64,000 nt of DNA from contig NZ_JAUMIT010000005.1 of NCBI RefSeq assembly GCF_030519655.1, positions 124,001 to 188,000 of the forward strand, given 5' to 3'. This stretch comes from Wenyingzhuangia gilva (GTDB taxonomy: Bacteria; Bacteroidota; Bacteroidia; Flavobacteriales; Flavobacteriaceae). The notes beneath the pieces were generated by a model, which saw nothing but the letters and a program-made list of their open reading frames with translations, had not been told where the DNA came from and ran no database searches. Within the stretch, counting starts at the first letter, position 1. Every line of letters begins with the position of its first letter. A program made the translations under genes and the position numbers. Below, in pieces: positions 9,536 through 19,683 of the stretch.

Positions 9536-12500
9536 ATGAGATACATACATCATATATTATTGTTAGTTTTTATATGTTCAGTTTCCTGTAAAAAGGAAAC
9601 TGAACTTTCTTCTGTTAGAAAAACACAATCCTTAAATACTGATTGGACTACTGTTATGTTAGACAGTTTACCGGTTTTAGAAAGTGAGTTTGTAAAGAAT
9701 CCAAGTGTAAATGCCAATTGGGAAAAAGTGTCTGTGCCTCATAATTGGGATCAATATTACGGATATAGAAGAACCAAACATGGAAATTTACATGGAACGG
9801 CTTGGTATCAAAAAACATTAAGATTAGATGAAAAACAAAAAGAGAAACAATACTTTTTGTTTTTTGAAGGAGTAGGTTCTTATGCAACTGTTTGGGTTAA
9901 CGGAAAAAAAGTTGGAGAACACAAAGGAGGTAGAACTACTTTTACAATAGATATTACTGATGCTATTTCTTTTACAAAAGAAAACATCGTCATGGTTAAA
10001 GCTGAACATCCTGCATACATTACCGATTTACCTTGGGTTTGTGGTGGTTGTTCGGGAGAGTGGGGGTTTTCTGAAGGTTCTCAGCCTATGGGAATTTTTA
10101 GACCTGTTTCTTTAGTGATTACAGAACCGTTAAGAATTGAACCTTTTGGAGTTCATATTTGGAATGATGAAAGTACCAGTAAAGAAAAAGCAGTTTTACA
10201 CACAACAACAGAACTTAAAAACTATAGAAGTTTTTCTAAAAACATCACTATAGAAAACAAGTTGTTAGATGCTAGTGGATATGAAGTTTCATCCATCAAA
10301 ACGGAGGAGAAAAATTTGGTAGGAGTCAAAGAAATCAAACAAACTTTACCAGAAATTAAAGAACCAAAACTGTGGTCTTTAGAAAATCCATATTTGTATC
10401 AATTGGTAACAACTATTTATGAAAACAATAAGGTGATTGATCAGCTAATTACATCTTATGGAATTCGCTGGGTAAGTTGGCCTATCAATAGAGCGGGAAA
10501 TGACAATCGTTTTTTCTTAAATGATGAGCCTGTTTTTATCAACGGAACTTGTGAGTATGAACATTTAATAGGAAAAAGTCACTCTTTTTTTGATACCGAA
10601 ATTAAAGCTAGAATCAAGCAGGTTCTAGCAGCAGGATACAATGCTTTTAGAGAAGGACATCAACCACATAATTTAAAATATCAAGAACTTTTAGATCAGG
10701 AAGGAATTTTGTTTTGGAGTCAGTTTTCTGCTCATATTTGGTATGATACCCCTGAGTTTAAAGAAAATTTTAAAACATTATTAAAAGAATGGATTAAAGA
10801 AAGAAGAAATAATCCATCTGTGGTAATGTGGGGATTACAAAATGAAAGTACCATTCCTAAAGATTTTGCTGAAGAGTGCACGGAAATTATCAGACAAATG
10901 GATCCTATTGCAAGCAAACAACGTTTGGTTACTACTTGTAATGGGGGGCAAGGAACTGATTGGAATGTAATTCAGAACTGGTCCGGAACTTATGGGGGAG
11001 ATCCATATAATTATGGAGAAGAAATGACAGAGTTGCTGCTAAACGGAGAATATGGGGCTTGGCGAACAGCAGATGTTCATACCGAAGGTGAGTTTGATCA
11101 AAAAGGAATCAATAGTGAAAATAGATTCTCTCAATTGATGGAAATTAAAGTAAGAGAGGCAGAGTCTGTAAAAGATAAAATTGTAGGTCAATATCATTGG
11201 TTGTTGTATTCTCATGAAAATCCGGGAAGAACACAGAATGGGGAAGGATATAGAGATATTGACAAAGTTGGACCAGTAAATTATAAAGGAATTTATACTA
11301 TTTGGGGAGAGCCAACAGATGCTTTTTATATGTACAGAGCCAATTATGTATCTAAGAAAAAAAGCCCTATGATTTATATTGTTTCTCATTCTTGGCCAAA
11401 TAGATGGACAAAACCAGGAGTTAAAAATAGTATAGATGTTTATTCCAATTGTGATGAGGTAGAGCTCTTTAATGATGTCAATCATGAGTCCTTAGGAAAA
11501 TTAAAAAATCCTGGATTGGGAGAGCATTTCCAGTGGAAAAACATTAATATAAAATATAACATTCTGTATGCGGTAGGTTATGTAAATGGAAAAGCTGTTG
11601 CCAAAGATTATATTGTTTTAAGCAGTTTACCAAAGGCCAAACATTTTGATGAATTGATTGCTAAAACCAATGAAATTTTAAAACCAACCGAAGATTATCA
11701 ATATATCTATAGAGTTAATAGTGGAGGAGATGATTATATAGATACATTTGGAAATACCTGGATGGCCGACGTTCATAAAACGGATGAGAATACTTGGGGT
11801 TCTAAATCGTGGACGGATGGGTTTAAAGATTTGCCAGCGTTTTACGCAAGTCAAAGAACCACTTATGATCCTATTGCAGAAACTCAAGATTGGAAATTGT
11901 TTCAAGATTTTAGGTATGGAGCCAATCAATTAAGATATGAGTTTCCCGTTCCCGATGGAGAGTATTTGGTGGAACTGTATTTTAACGAACCTTGGTATGG
12001 AACAGGAGGCGGAATGGACTGTACAGATTGGCGAGTTTTTGATGTGGCAATTGATGATAAAGTTGTTTTAGAAAATGTAGATATCTGGAAAGAAGCAGGG
12101 CACGATAAAGCTTTGAAAAAAACAATAAAAGCTTTTGTAGAGGGTGGGGTCTTAAAAATAACCTTTCCTAAAGCTGCTGCTGGAGAAGCTGTTATTTCTG
12201 CTATCGCGATTGCTAGTAAAGATTCTTCTGTAAGATCAGCAGAGGCATCTTCAAAAAATATTTTAAAAGATGAGGCGAATGTGCCTGTGCAAGTTAGATC
12301 ATGGTTAAATATTACAGATCAGCAGTACATAAATTCAGAGATTCATTATACAAAATTACCTGCAGAGGTTTATGGAGCAGATTATTTACGTTTTTCTTCA
12401 TCAACAAATCAAACCAATATTTCGGGAACATTTACATCCAAAGAAAATGCAACTATTTATGTGTTTATAAAAGATTCAGAAAGCATATCATCTTGGTTAA

Positions 12501-13045
12501 AAAGTTATGAAAAACTAGAAGAAATAGCTGAAAATAATAAAGAGACTGTTTTTAAGGTATTTAAAAAAGAAGTAAACAAAGGAGATAAAATCCATTATGA
12601 AAATAATGCGGGTATCGCTGTGGTACCTCTTTATAATATGGATGAAAAAGATGACAGGCCGATTATAAAATTAGAAGCTGAAGAAGCCGAAACTTCAGGA
12701 AAAGGAATTAAAAAAGATTTTTTTAAGAAAAGTGATTATATTGAGTTTACTGAAAACACCAACAATAAAATCACTTTTGTAGTAAAGCCAGGAGTTGCTA
12801 ATATTTACTTGATGCGTTTTAGATTTATGAACATGAATTCACATCCTGTAAAAGTAAAATTAACCATTACCGATGCCAATGGAATTTTGGTAAGGAACGA
12901 TGAAATAGAGTTTCCTGTAAAGGATGAAAAATGGAAAATATTAAATACAAGTACAGGGGGGTTCATTAATGCTGGAACGTATAAAATTCAGTTAGAAGCT
13001 GAGAGTATGAAAGGATTACGATTAGAATCTTTTGAGTTTCAATAA
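9536..13045 (+). CDS. GH2 glycosidase (beta-galactosidase-like) lipoprotein with C-terminal malectin module
   Basis: Retaining beta-glycosidase of GH2, probably beta-galactosidase, lipid-anchored through Cys18. Residues about 30-200 are the GH2 sugar-binding jelly roll (SVPHNWDQYYGY, GSYATVWVNGKKVGEHKGG), followed by the Ig-like domain and the TIM barrel. The acid/base is Glu437 in VVMWGLQNES; the likely nucleophile is Glu505 in LLNGEYGAW. Residues about 723-895 form a malectin-like carbohydrate-binding domain (CBM57 type: YRVNSGGDDYIDTFG, WDVHK-like WMADVHKTDENTWG, LVELYFNEPWYG). A further beta-sandwich follows to residue 1169. Large GH2-malectin proteins act on galactan or arabinogalactan side chains in other Bacteroidota; the exact sugar here is inference. 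Confidence 0.88.
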   Translation: MRYIHHILLLVFICSVSCKKETELSSVRKTQSLNTDWTTVMLDSLPVLESEFVKNPSVNANWEKVSVPHNWDQYYGYRRTKHGNLHGTAWYQKTLRLDEKQKEKQYFLFFEGVGSYATVWVNGKKVGEHKGGRTTFTIDITDAISFTKENIVMVKAEHPAYITDLPWVCGGCSGEWGFSEGSQPMGIFRPVSLVITEPLRIEPFGVHIWNDESTSKEKAVLHTTTELKNYRSFSKNITIENKLLDASGYEVSSIKTEEKNLVGVKEIKQTLPEIKEPKLWSLENPYLYQLVTTIYENNKVIDQLITSYGIRWVSWPINRAGNDNRFFLNDEPVFINGTCEYEHLIGKSHSFFDTEIKARIKQVLAAGYNAFREGHQPHNLKYQELLDQEGILFWSQFSAHIWYDTPEFKENFKTLLKEWIKERRNNPSVVMWGLQNESTIPKDFAEECTEIIRQMDPIASKQRLVTTCNGGQGTDWNVIQNWSGTYGGDPYNYGEEMTELLLNGEYGAWRTADVHTEGEFDQKGINSENRFSQLMEIKVREAESVKDKIVGQYHWLLYSHENPGRTQNGEGYRDIDKVGPVNYKGIYTIWGEPTDAFYMYRANYVSKKKSPMIYIVSHSWPNRWTKPGVKNSIDVYSNCDEVELFNDVNHESLGKLKNPGLGEHFQWKNINIKYNILYAVGYVNGKAVAKDYIVLSSLPKAKHFDELIAKTNEILKPTEDYQYIYRVNSGGDDYIDTFGNTWMADVHKTDENTWGSKSWTDGFKDLPAFYASQRTTYDPIAETQDWKLFQDFRYGANQLRYEFPVPDGEYLVELYFNEPWYGTGGGMDCTDWRVFDVAIDDKVVLENVDIWKEAGHDKALKKTIKAFVEGGVLKITFPKAAAGEAVISAIAIASKDSSVRSAEASSKNILKDEANVPVQVRSWLNITDQQYINSEIHYTKLPAEVYGADYLRFSSSTNQTNISGTFTSKENATIYVFIKDSESISSWLKSYEKLEEIAENNKETVFKVFKKEVNKGDKIHYENNAGIAVVPLYNMDEKDDRPIIKLEAEEAETSGKGIKKDFFKKSDYIEFTENTNNKITFVVKPGVANIYLMRFRFMNMNSHPVKVKLTITDANGILVRNDEIEFPVKDEKWKILNTSTGGFINAGTYKIQLEAESMKGLRLESFEFQ

Positions 13046-13062
13046 AAGAAATGAGATATAAA

Positions 13063-15492
13063 ATGAAAAAAATACAAGTTTATAGCCTAATTGTTTGGGC
13101 ATTGATTTTATGTAGTTGTCTTACTAGAGAACAAGATGTTAGAATTGTTAAAGATTTTAATTTTAATTGGAATTTTAAATTAGGAGCACATCCAGAAGCA
13201 GTGAAAACAACTTTTGATAGCTCGGATTGGAGAACTTTAAATTTACCTCACGATTGGAGTATTGAGGGAGCTTTTAGTAAAGATCATCCTACAAAACCAG
13301 AAGGAGGAGCTTTGCCTGCAGGAGAAGGTTGGTATAGAAAAAGCTTTCAAATTTCTGAAGAGTGGAAAGAGAAAACCATTGCTATTGAATTTGATGGTGT
13401 TTATAGAAATAGTGAAGTCTGGATAAATGGAAAACATTTAGGAAAACGTCCAAACGGATATATTTCTTTTTCTTATGACTTAACTCCGTATTTACACTAT
13501 GGAACTCAAGAAAATATCATCACTGTTAAAGTAGACAATTCTTTACAGCCAAATTCTCGTTGGTACACAGGTTCTGGAATTTATAGAAAGGTACAATTGG
13601 TTGTAACCAATAAGTTACATATTGCTCATTGGGGAACTTACATTACAACTCCAAAAATAACAAAAGAATTAGGTGAGGTTGCCATAGAAATCACCTTACA
13701 AAATGATACTGATACAGAAAAATCAATAGAATTGGTTTCGTTGGTTTATGATGAAAATGAACAAGAAGTTGCAAAAATCATTACCAAAAAAAACATAAAC
13801 TCAAAAGAAAGTGTAAAAGCGAATCAAACCTTAGAGGTAAAAAAACCGATTTTATGGGATACCAAAAATCCTTATTTATATACTGTTAAAACCAAGGTGT
13901 ATGAAGGAGCAACTTTGGTTGATAATTTCGAAAATGTACTAGGGTTTAGGTCTTTTAATTTTGATGCTGAAAAAGGATTTTCTTTAAACGGAGTGCCGAC
14001 TAAAATTCATGGAGTTTGTTTGCATCATGACAATGGAGCTTTAGGAGCAGTAGCCAGCTACGATGCTATTAAAAGAAAGTTGAGGTTAATGAAAGAGATG
14101 GGAGTAAATGCTATTAGAGTTTCTCATAATCCATCATCAGTAGAATTGTTAGACTTGTGTGATAAAATGGGATTTATTGTACAAGCAGAAGCTTTTGATG
14201 TTTGGAAAAAGAAAAAAGTAAAAGCAGATTATCATTTAGATTGGGATGAATGGCATAAGAAGGATTTACAAGATTTTGTAAAAAGAGATAGAAATCACCC
14301 ATCGGTAATGATGTGGAGCATTGGGAATGAAATTCGTGAACAGTTTGATAGTACTGGTATTGCTATCACGAAAGAGTTGGTAAATATTGTTAAAAAATTA
14401 GATCAAACAAGACCAGTAACTTCTGCGTTGACAGAAAATATTCCAGAAAAAAATTACATCTATCAATCTGGAGCTTTAGATTTATTAGGGTTTAATTACA
14501 AGCATGAAGATTATACTAGTTTTCCAGAAAAATTTAAAGGACAAAAAATTATTGCCTCAGAAAGTGTATCGGCTTTAGAAACAAGAGGACATTACGATCA
14601 TTTTGATGCTGATGAAATTAAAAGATGGCCACCTGCACACAACCAACCTTTTGACGGAAATGATGATTTTACCGTTTCAGCATACGATCAGGTTTCTGCT
14701 TACTGGGGAGCTACACACGAAGAAAGTTGGGAGGCAGTAAAAGCATTAGATTATATAGCGGGAACTTTTATTTGGACAGGAATGGATTATTTAGGAGAAC
14801 CTATTCCGTATCCTTACCCTGCTCGTAGCTCATATTTTGGAATTGTGGATCTGGCTGGTTTTCCTAAAGATGTTTACTACATGTATCAAAGTGAATGGAG
14901 TGATCAAGAGGTGTTGCACATTTTTCCTCATTGGAATTGGACAAAAAATCAAGAAGTGGATGTTTGGGCTTATTATAACCATGCCGATGAAGTTGAATTG
15001 TTTTTAAATGGAAAATCATTAGGAAAAAAATCTAAAAAAGGAGATGATTTACATGTGTCTTGGAAAGTGAAATATGAACCAGGAATTTTAAAAGCAATTT
15101 CTAGAAAAGATGGAAAAGTGATCTTAGAAAAAGAAATTCACACTGCAGGAAAAGCGGCTCAAATAAACTTAACAGCAGACAAGAAAGAGATTCATAACAA
15201 TCAATATGATTTGGCGTATATCACTGTTGATGTTGTTGATGAAAAAGGAGTTTTAGTTCCAAATGCAAATCATCTTATTGAGTTTGAAATTTCAGGAGGG
15301 GGAGAAATAGTTGGAGTAGATAATGGTTATCAAGCTAATTTATCATCTTTTAAAGCATCAGAAATAAAAGCATATAATGGAAAATGTTTAGTGATTGTTC
15401 AGTCCAATGGTAAAGAAGAAAATATTGTGTTAAAAGCAACTTCTTCAATTGGAATTTCATCAAATACAATAGAAATTAAAGTCAAAAAATAA
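13063..15492 (+). CDS. GH2 beta-galactosidase, lipoprotein
   Basis: The start is taken at ATG 13063 rather than 13051 because MKKIQ directly precedes a lipobox signal (Cys19 from this start). Typical Bacteroidota GH2 beta-galactosidase: N-terminal jelly roll with LPHDWSIEGAF and the GGALPAGEGWYRKSF loop, Ig-like domain, TIM barrel with acid/base Glu423 in MMWSIGNEI and nucleophile Glu500 in ASESVS, then DUF4982-like and GH2 C-terminal Ig-type domains (DLAYITVDVVDEKG, GGGEIVGVDNG). It begins 17 bases after the preceding GH2 stop and ends 2 bases before the next gene, so it is co-transcribed. Likely removes terminal beta-galactose from arabinogalactan or RG-I side chains. Confidence 0.93.
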   Translation: MKKIQVYSLIVWALILCSCLTREQDVRIVKDFNFNWNFKLGAHPEAVKTTFDSSDWRTLNLPHDWSIEGAFSKDHPTKPEGGALPAGEGWYRKSFQISEEWKEKTIAIEFDGVYRNSEVWINGKHLGKRPNGYISFSYDLTPYLHYGTQENIITVKVDNSLQPNSRWYTGSGIYRKVQLVVTNKLHIAHWGTYITTPKITKELGEVAIEITLQNDTDTEKSIELVSLVYDENEQEVAKIITKKNINSKESVKANQTLEVKKPILWDTKNPYLYTVKTKVYEGATLVDNFENVLGFRSFNFDAEKGFSLNGVPTKIHGVCLHHDNGALGAVASYDAIKRKLRLMKEMGVNAIRVSHNPSSVELLDLCDKMGFIVQAEAFDVWKKKKVKADYHLDWDEWHKKDLQDFVKRDRNHPSVMMWSIGNEIREQFDSTGIAITKELVNIVKKLDQTRPVTSALTENIPEKNYIYQSGALDLLGFNYKHEDYTSFPEKFKGQKIIASESVSALETRGHYDHFDADEIKRWPPAHNQPFDGNDDFTVSAYDQVSAYWGATHEESWEAVKALDYIAGTFIWTGMDYLGEPIPYPYPARSSYFGIVDLAGFPKDVYYMYQSEWSDQEVLHIFPHWNWTKNQEVDVWAYYNHADEVELFLNGKSLGKKSKKGDDLHVSWKVKYEPGILKAISRKDGKVILEKEIHTAGKAAQINLTADKKEIHNNQYDLAYITVDVVDEKGVLVPNANHLIEFEISGGGEIVGVDNGYQANLSSFKASEIKAYNGKCLVIVQSNGKEENIVLKATSSIGISSNTIEIKVKK

Positions 15493-15494
15493 TT

Positions 15495-16307
15495 ATGGAG
15501 ATAAAATATTTTTGTCCAATTTGGGGTTCTACAGACATGGAGTATGCAGCTTTTTTTGAGAAAGCTAAAAATGCGGGTTATGATGGCGTAGAAATGAGTT
15601 TGCCAATGAACGACGCAGAAAAAAAAGAAATTTCAGCATTGTTAAAACAGTATGAATTAGAGCTGATAGCACAACATTGGGAAACATTAACTGCCGATTT
15701 TGAATTACATAAAAAAGAGTATAAGGCAAGAATGATCAATTTGGCATCTGCAAAGCCTTTGTTGGTAAATACCCAAACAGGAAAAGACTTTTTTACCTAC
15801 GAACAAAATGCTGAGTTAATTAACATTGCAAAACAGGTTTCTCAAGAATATGATGTAAAGATTATTCACGAAACACACAGAGGGAAGTTTAGTTTTGCTG
15901 CTCATATTACGCATCAGTTTATAAATAAAATTCCAGATTTAGAATTAACCTTAGATATTTCACATTGGTGTAACGTGGCCGAAACGTTGTTGGAAGATCA
16001 AACAGAGGCCGTGGATTTAGCCATTGAAAGAACAGCGCATATTCATTCACGTGTAGGATTTTCAGAAGGACCCCAAATTCCGGATCCAAGAGCTCCAGAA
16101 TGGAAAGAAGTTCTAGAAACTCATACGAATTGGTGGCAAAAAGTAATTGACAAACGTAGAGCAGAAGGAAGGTCAGAATTTACGATTGCTCCAGAGTTTG
16201 GTCCATATCCGTATATGACTCAGTTGCCTTTTAAAAATGAACCTATTACCGATCAATGGGCGGTAAATGTGTTTATGATGGAACATTTAAAAAAGACCTT
16301 AAAATAA
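15495..16307 (+). CDS. Cytoplasmic sugar (phosphate) isomerase/epimerase, AP-endonuclease-2-like TIM barrel
   Basis: 270 aa, no signal peptide, so cytoplasmic, unlike the glycosidases upstream. It is a xylose-isomerase-like TIM barrel: AGYDGVEMSLPM near the N-terminus, metal/substrate residues expected in IIHETHRGK, LTLDISHWC, AHIHSRVGFSEGPQ and FTIAPEFGPYPY. Family members interconvert keto-sugars or act on inositol and hydroxypyruvate. The start codon is 2 bases after the GH2 stop and the gene is followed after 15 bases by the oxygenase fusion and then by the rhamnose permease, so it probably acts on an imported sugar of that route. It shares the fold of the C-terminal half of the 7540-9462 protein but is a separate gene. 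Exact reaction not known. Confidence 0.8.
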   Translation: MEIKYFCPIWGSTDMEYAAFFEKAKNAGYDGVEMSLPMNDAEKKEISALLKQYELELIAQHWETLTADFELHKKEYKARMINLASAKPLLVNTQTGKDFFTYEQNAELINIAKQVSQEYDVKIIHETHRGKFSFAAHITHQFINKIPDLELTLDISHWCNVAETLLEDQTEAVDLAIERTAHIHSRVGFSEGPQIPDPRAPEWKEVLETHTNWWQKVIDKRRAEGRSEFTIAPEFGPYPYMTQLPFKNEPITDQWAVNVFMMEHLKKTLK

Positions 16308-16322
16308 TTTTTTCTAGAAAAG

Positions 16323-18584
16323 ATGAATGCTAAAGAAAAACAGATACTAAGAGATTATAGTTTGGTAGGCGTTGAGGCAAAACGTGCTGTTGAATTAGGA
16401 TTGGCAGATGCAGAATGGTATCAAACACCTATTCCAAAAGATCAAATGAGAGCACTTTTGGTTAGAAAAAATGGACCAGCTATTAGAGATAGTATCATTT
16501 GGTTTGGGTTGTTGCTTGGTTCGGGTTACTTGGTTTATTTGTGGTGGGGAACTTGGTACGCTATCCTTCCTTATGTTGTTTATAGTGTTTTATATGCATC
16601 TTCATCAGATTCTAGATGGCATGAATCCAGTCATGGTACAGCCTTTAAAACAGACTGGATGAACAATGTGTTGTATGAAATATCATCCTTTATGGTGTTT
16701 AGACAATCTACGGTTTGGAAATGGAGTCATGCCCGTCATCATAGCGATACGATTATTAGAGGTCGTGATCCTGAGATTTCTATTCCTAGACCTACACAAA
16801 TAAAAACGTTGATTCTTACTTTTTTTGGAATTAGTGCAGCAGTTCCAGAAATGAAAAAGTTATTAAAACACGCATCAGGTAAAATTGATGTTGAGGTAGC
16901 TACGTACGTGCCAAAATCAGAGTATAAAAAGGTGATTTTTAAAGCACGAATCTATGTGTTGATTTTTCTATCAGTCATCGTATTATCAATAGTGTATAAT
17001 ACTATTCTTCCTTTAATGTTTATTGGTTTACCAACGTTGTTCGGAACTTGGTTGATGCCTTTTTATGGATTTACTCAACATGCAGGTTTGGACGAAAATG
17101 TGTTAGATCATCGTTTAAATTCCAGAACGGTGCTTATGAATAGAGTTCATCGATTTTTGTATTGGAATATGAATTATCATGTAGAACATCATATGTTTCC
17201 ATTGGTTCCTTATCATGCTTTGCCAAAGTTACATGAGTTGATGAAATATGATTGCCCCAAACCCAATACAAGTATTTACGATGCTTTTAAGGAAATTTTA
17301 CCAGCTATTTTAAAACAGCAAAAGGATCCTACTTATTTTATAAAAAAGGAGTTACCAGCAACAGCTCATAAATCCAAAAGTATTCAAAAAGCTAAAATAG
17401 TTGGAAAAGTTGATAAAGTCATTAATGGAAAAATTGAAGTTTGTTCAGTTGATAAAATTATTAAAGGAGAAGCTGTTCGTTTTGATTTTAGAGACAAGAC
17501 TTATGCGATTTACAGAACTAATGATGATCAGTTTTATGCAACAGACGGAATGTGTACTCACGGGAATGCTCACTTAGGGGATGGTGTAGTTATTGGAGAA
17601 ACCATTGAGTGTCCAAAACACAATGGACGATTTAACTTAAAAGATGGAAGTCCCAAAAGATTGCCTGTTTGTGTAGGATTAAAAACATATACAACTTATG
17701 TAGAAAATCAGAGCTTGTATCTAGATGTAAGTGATGTGGCCAATGCAAAAGATGATGAAATGTTTTCTTTTAAAGTAATCAGTAATAAAAACGTAGCTAC
17801 ATTTATAAAAGAATTGGAACTAGAACCTTTAAAGACAGATGTATTTGAATATGTTCCAGGTCAATACATACAATTAGAAATTCCTCCTTATAAAATCAAT
17901 TTTGATGAGTTTATTGTGGAAGAACCTTTTAATTCAACATGGGAAGCTAATAAGTTGATGAATTGTTCCGCTGAAAATTCTTTTCATGTAAAAAGGAATT
18001 ATTCCATGGCTACCAATCCGAAAAAAGATAAAACGCTAAAGTTTAATATCCGTATTGCTTTGCCACCAGCAAATAAAGCTGTATCTGCAGGAATTGGATC
18101 TTCTTATGTTTTTAATTTAAAGGCGGGAGATGAGGTTAAAATATCAAAGCCTTATGGAGATTTTCATATAAAAACCTCAGAAAGAGAGATGGTGTATATA
18201 GGAGGTGGAGCAGGAATGGCACCATTAAAATCTCATCTTTCTTATTTATTAGAAACTCAAAAAACAGATAGAAAAATAAGTTTTTGGTATGGAGCTCGTT
18301 CTAAATCAGAATTGTTTTACCATGAATATTTTGAGCAATTACAAAAGAAAAATGAAAACTTCAATTTTAATATAGCGCTTTCAGAACCAGATGAAACTGA
18401 TTTATGGGATGGATATATAGGATTTATCCACGAAGTGCTGTTAGAGAAATATTTAAAAAATATCCATCATCAAAAAGAGATTGAGTATTATTTATGTGGA
18501 CCACCTGCCATGATTCAGGCTAGTTTAAAAATGCTAAGATCGATAAATGTTCCTGAAGAACTAATCGCTTTTGATGAATTTTAA
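16323..18584 (+). CDS. Three-part membrane oxygenase: fatty-acid-desaturase/hydroxylase + Rieske ferredoxin + NqrF-like NADH reductase
   Basis: One 753-aa frame carries a complete NADH-to-diiron electron chain. Residues about 55-335 are a membrane desaturase/hydroxylase domain with hydrophobic helices near 57-92 and 208-250 and the three His boxes: HESSH (100-104), HARHH (136-140), HVEHH (286-290), plus His253. Residues about 375-470 are a Rieske domain with Cys411/His413 and Cys430/His433. Residues about 478-753 are an FAD/NAD reductase like NqrF: RNYS (558-561, FAD), GGGAGMAP (627-634, NAD), CGPP (725-728). NqrF normally has a plant-type ferredoxin at its N-terminus; here a Rieske domain takes that place. 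The gene lies 15 bases after an isomerase and 19 before rhaT. Lipid desaturation is one possibility; oxidative O-demethylation or hydroxylation of a substrate from this locus is my inference. Confidence 0.88.
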   Translation: MNAKEKQILRDYSLVGVEAKRAVELGLADAEWYQTPIPKDQMRALLVRKNGPAIRDSIIWFGLLLGSGYLVYLWWGTWYAILPYVVYSVLYASSSDSRWHESSHGTAFKTDWMNNVLYEISSFMVFRQSTVWKWSHARHHSDTIIRGRDPEISIPRPTQIKTLILTFFGISAAVPEMKKLLKHASGKIDVEVATYVPKSEYKKVIFKARIYVLIFLSVIVLSIVYNTILPLMFIGLPTLFGTWLMPFYGFTQHAGLDENVLDHRLNSRTVLMNRVHRFLYWNMNYHVEHHMFPLVPYHALPKLHELMKYDCPKPNTSIYDAFKEILPAILKQQKDPTYFIKKELPATAHKSKSIQKAKIVGKVDKVINGKIEVCSVDKIIKGEAVRFDFRDKTYAIYRTNDDQFYATDGMCTHGNAHLGDGVVIGETIECPKHNGRFNLKDGSPKRLPVCVGLKTYTTYVENQSLYLDVSDVANAKDDEMFSFKVISNKNVATFIKELELEPLKTDVFEYVPGQYIQLEIPPYKINFDEFIVEEPFNSTWEANKLMNCSAENSFHVKRNYSMATNPKKDKTLKFNIRIALPPANKAVSAGIGSSYVFNLKAGDEVKISKPYGDFHIKTSEREMVYIGGGAGMAPLKSHLSYLLETQKTDRKISFWYGARSKSELFYHEYFEQLQKKNENFNFNIALSEPDETDLWDGYIGFIHEVLLEKYLKNIHHQKEIEYYLCGPPAMIQASLKMLRSINVPEELIAFDEF

Positions 18585-18603
18585 TCTATAAAAAAACAAA
18601 AAA

Positions 18604-19671
18604 ATGATATCACCAAATCCAATCATAGGAACAGGACTACATGCCATAGGGGGAATTTCTGCAGCAAGTTGTTATTTACCAAATACCAAAACTAAAAAAT
18701 GGTCATGGGGAACTTTTTGGTTAGCACAAGCACTTTTTTCATGGATTATTGCTCCTTTAATTATCGGTTGGCTAACCGTTCCAGACTTTTTTGAAATTTT
18801 ATTAAATGCTCCTGCAAAACCTTTTTGGATGGCTTTTTTATTAGGAGCTGTTTATGGTTTTGGAGGAATATCATTTGGGAAAGCTATTGTGCACATTGGG
18901 TATTCCTTAACTTATACCTTAGCTATTGGTATTTCTGCCGTGGTAGGAACTATTTTGCCTTTACTAATTTTTGGAGGATTGGGTGATTTTTTTACCAAAC
19001 CAGGAGGCGATGTAGTATTTATAGGAATGATTTGTTCGGTATTAGGAGTTGTTGTTTGTGGATGGGCTGGTTTTAAAAAAGAGAAAGATATCAGTAAAGA
19101 GAGTTTAAATAAATCTGGATTTAACATGATGTTGGGTTTGTTTTTAACTATCGTTGCAGGGGTACTTTCAGGAGTTTTTAATCTTTCGTTAGAATATGGT
19201 CAGCCTATAGCAGATATAGCAGCCCAGCATGGAGCAGGTCATTTTGAAGGGAATTCAAAATTAATCATATCAACTGCAGGGTGCTTTGTAGTCAACTTTA
19301 TATGGTATTTTATAGCAGGTTTAAGACAACAAACGATACAGGAATTTATTCCAAATAAATCTTTGACAAAATTGACTTTGTTTAAAAACTGGTTGTGGTC
19401 TGCTTTAGCAGGAACTATGTGGTGTCTTCAGTTTTTCTTTTATGGACTAGGACATGTAAAAATGGGAAGTTTTCAGTTTGCTAGTTGGGTATTGCACATG
19501 TCAATGTTAATTTTCTTTAGTTATATTGTTGGAGTAGTTATGAAAGAATGGAAAAATGTAACAAGAAACACGTACTTAGTTTTAATCATTGGATTACTTA
19601 TTTTAATCATCTCTTTTTGTATTACAAGTTATGGTAGTTATATTGGGGAGAAGATGCTGCATACAGCATGA
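18604..19671 (+). CDS. rhaT: RhaT-type L-rhamnose/proton symporter
   Basis: 355-aa inner-membrane protein with about ten hydrophobic helices. It follows E. coli RhaT closely in layout: LHAIGGISAASCYLP then KKWSWGTFWLAQALFSWIIAP at the N-terminus, GAVYGFGGISFGKAIVHIGYSLTYTLAIGISAVVGT in the middle, and a charged loop (FKKEKDISKES) before the second half. Substrate assignment to L-rhamnose is from family similarity; a methylated or other 6-deoxy-sugar is possible in this context. It closes the first + strand run and is 19 bases downstream of the oxygenase fusion. Only 12 bases separate it from the end of the convergent AraC gene, and no clear hairpin terminator is visible there. Confidence 0.88.
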   Translation: MISPNPIIGTGLHAIGGISAASCYLPNTKTKKWSWGTFWLAQALFSWIIAPLIIGWLTVPDFFEILLNAPAKPFWMAFLLGAVYGFGGISFGKAIVHIGYSLTYTLAIGISAVVGTILPLLIFGGLGDFFTKPGGDVVFIGMICSVLGVVVCGWAGFKKEKDISKESLNKSGFNMMLGLFLTIVAGVLSGVFNLSLEYGQPIADIAAQHGAGHFEGNSKLIISTAGCFVVNFIWYFIAGLRQQTIQEFIPNKSLTKLTLFKNWLWSALAGTMWCLQFFFYGLGHVKMGSFQFASWVLHMSMLIFFSYIVGVVMKEWKNVTRNTYLVLIIGLLILIISFCITSYGSYIGEKMLHTA

Positions 19672-19683
19672 ATGGAGTGTTTT

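Noticed and set aside
11039-11485. 148-aa open frame on the minus strand
   Set aside because: It lies wholly inside the GH2-malectin gene, has no family-like sequence and is a shadow of that frame.
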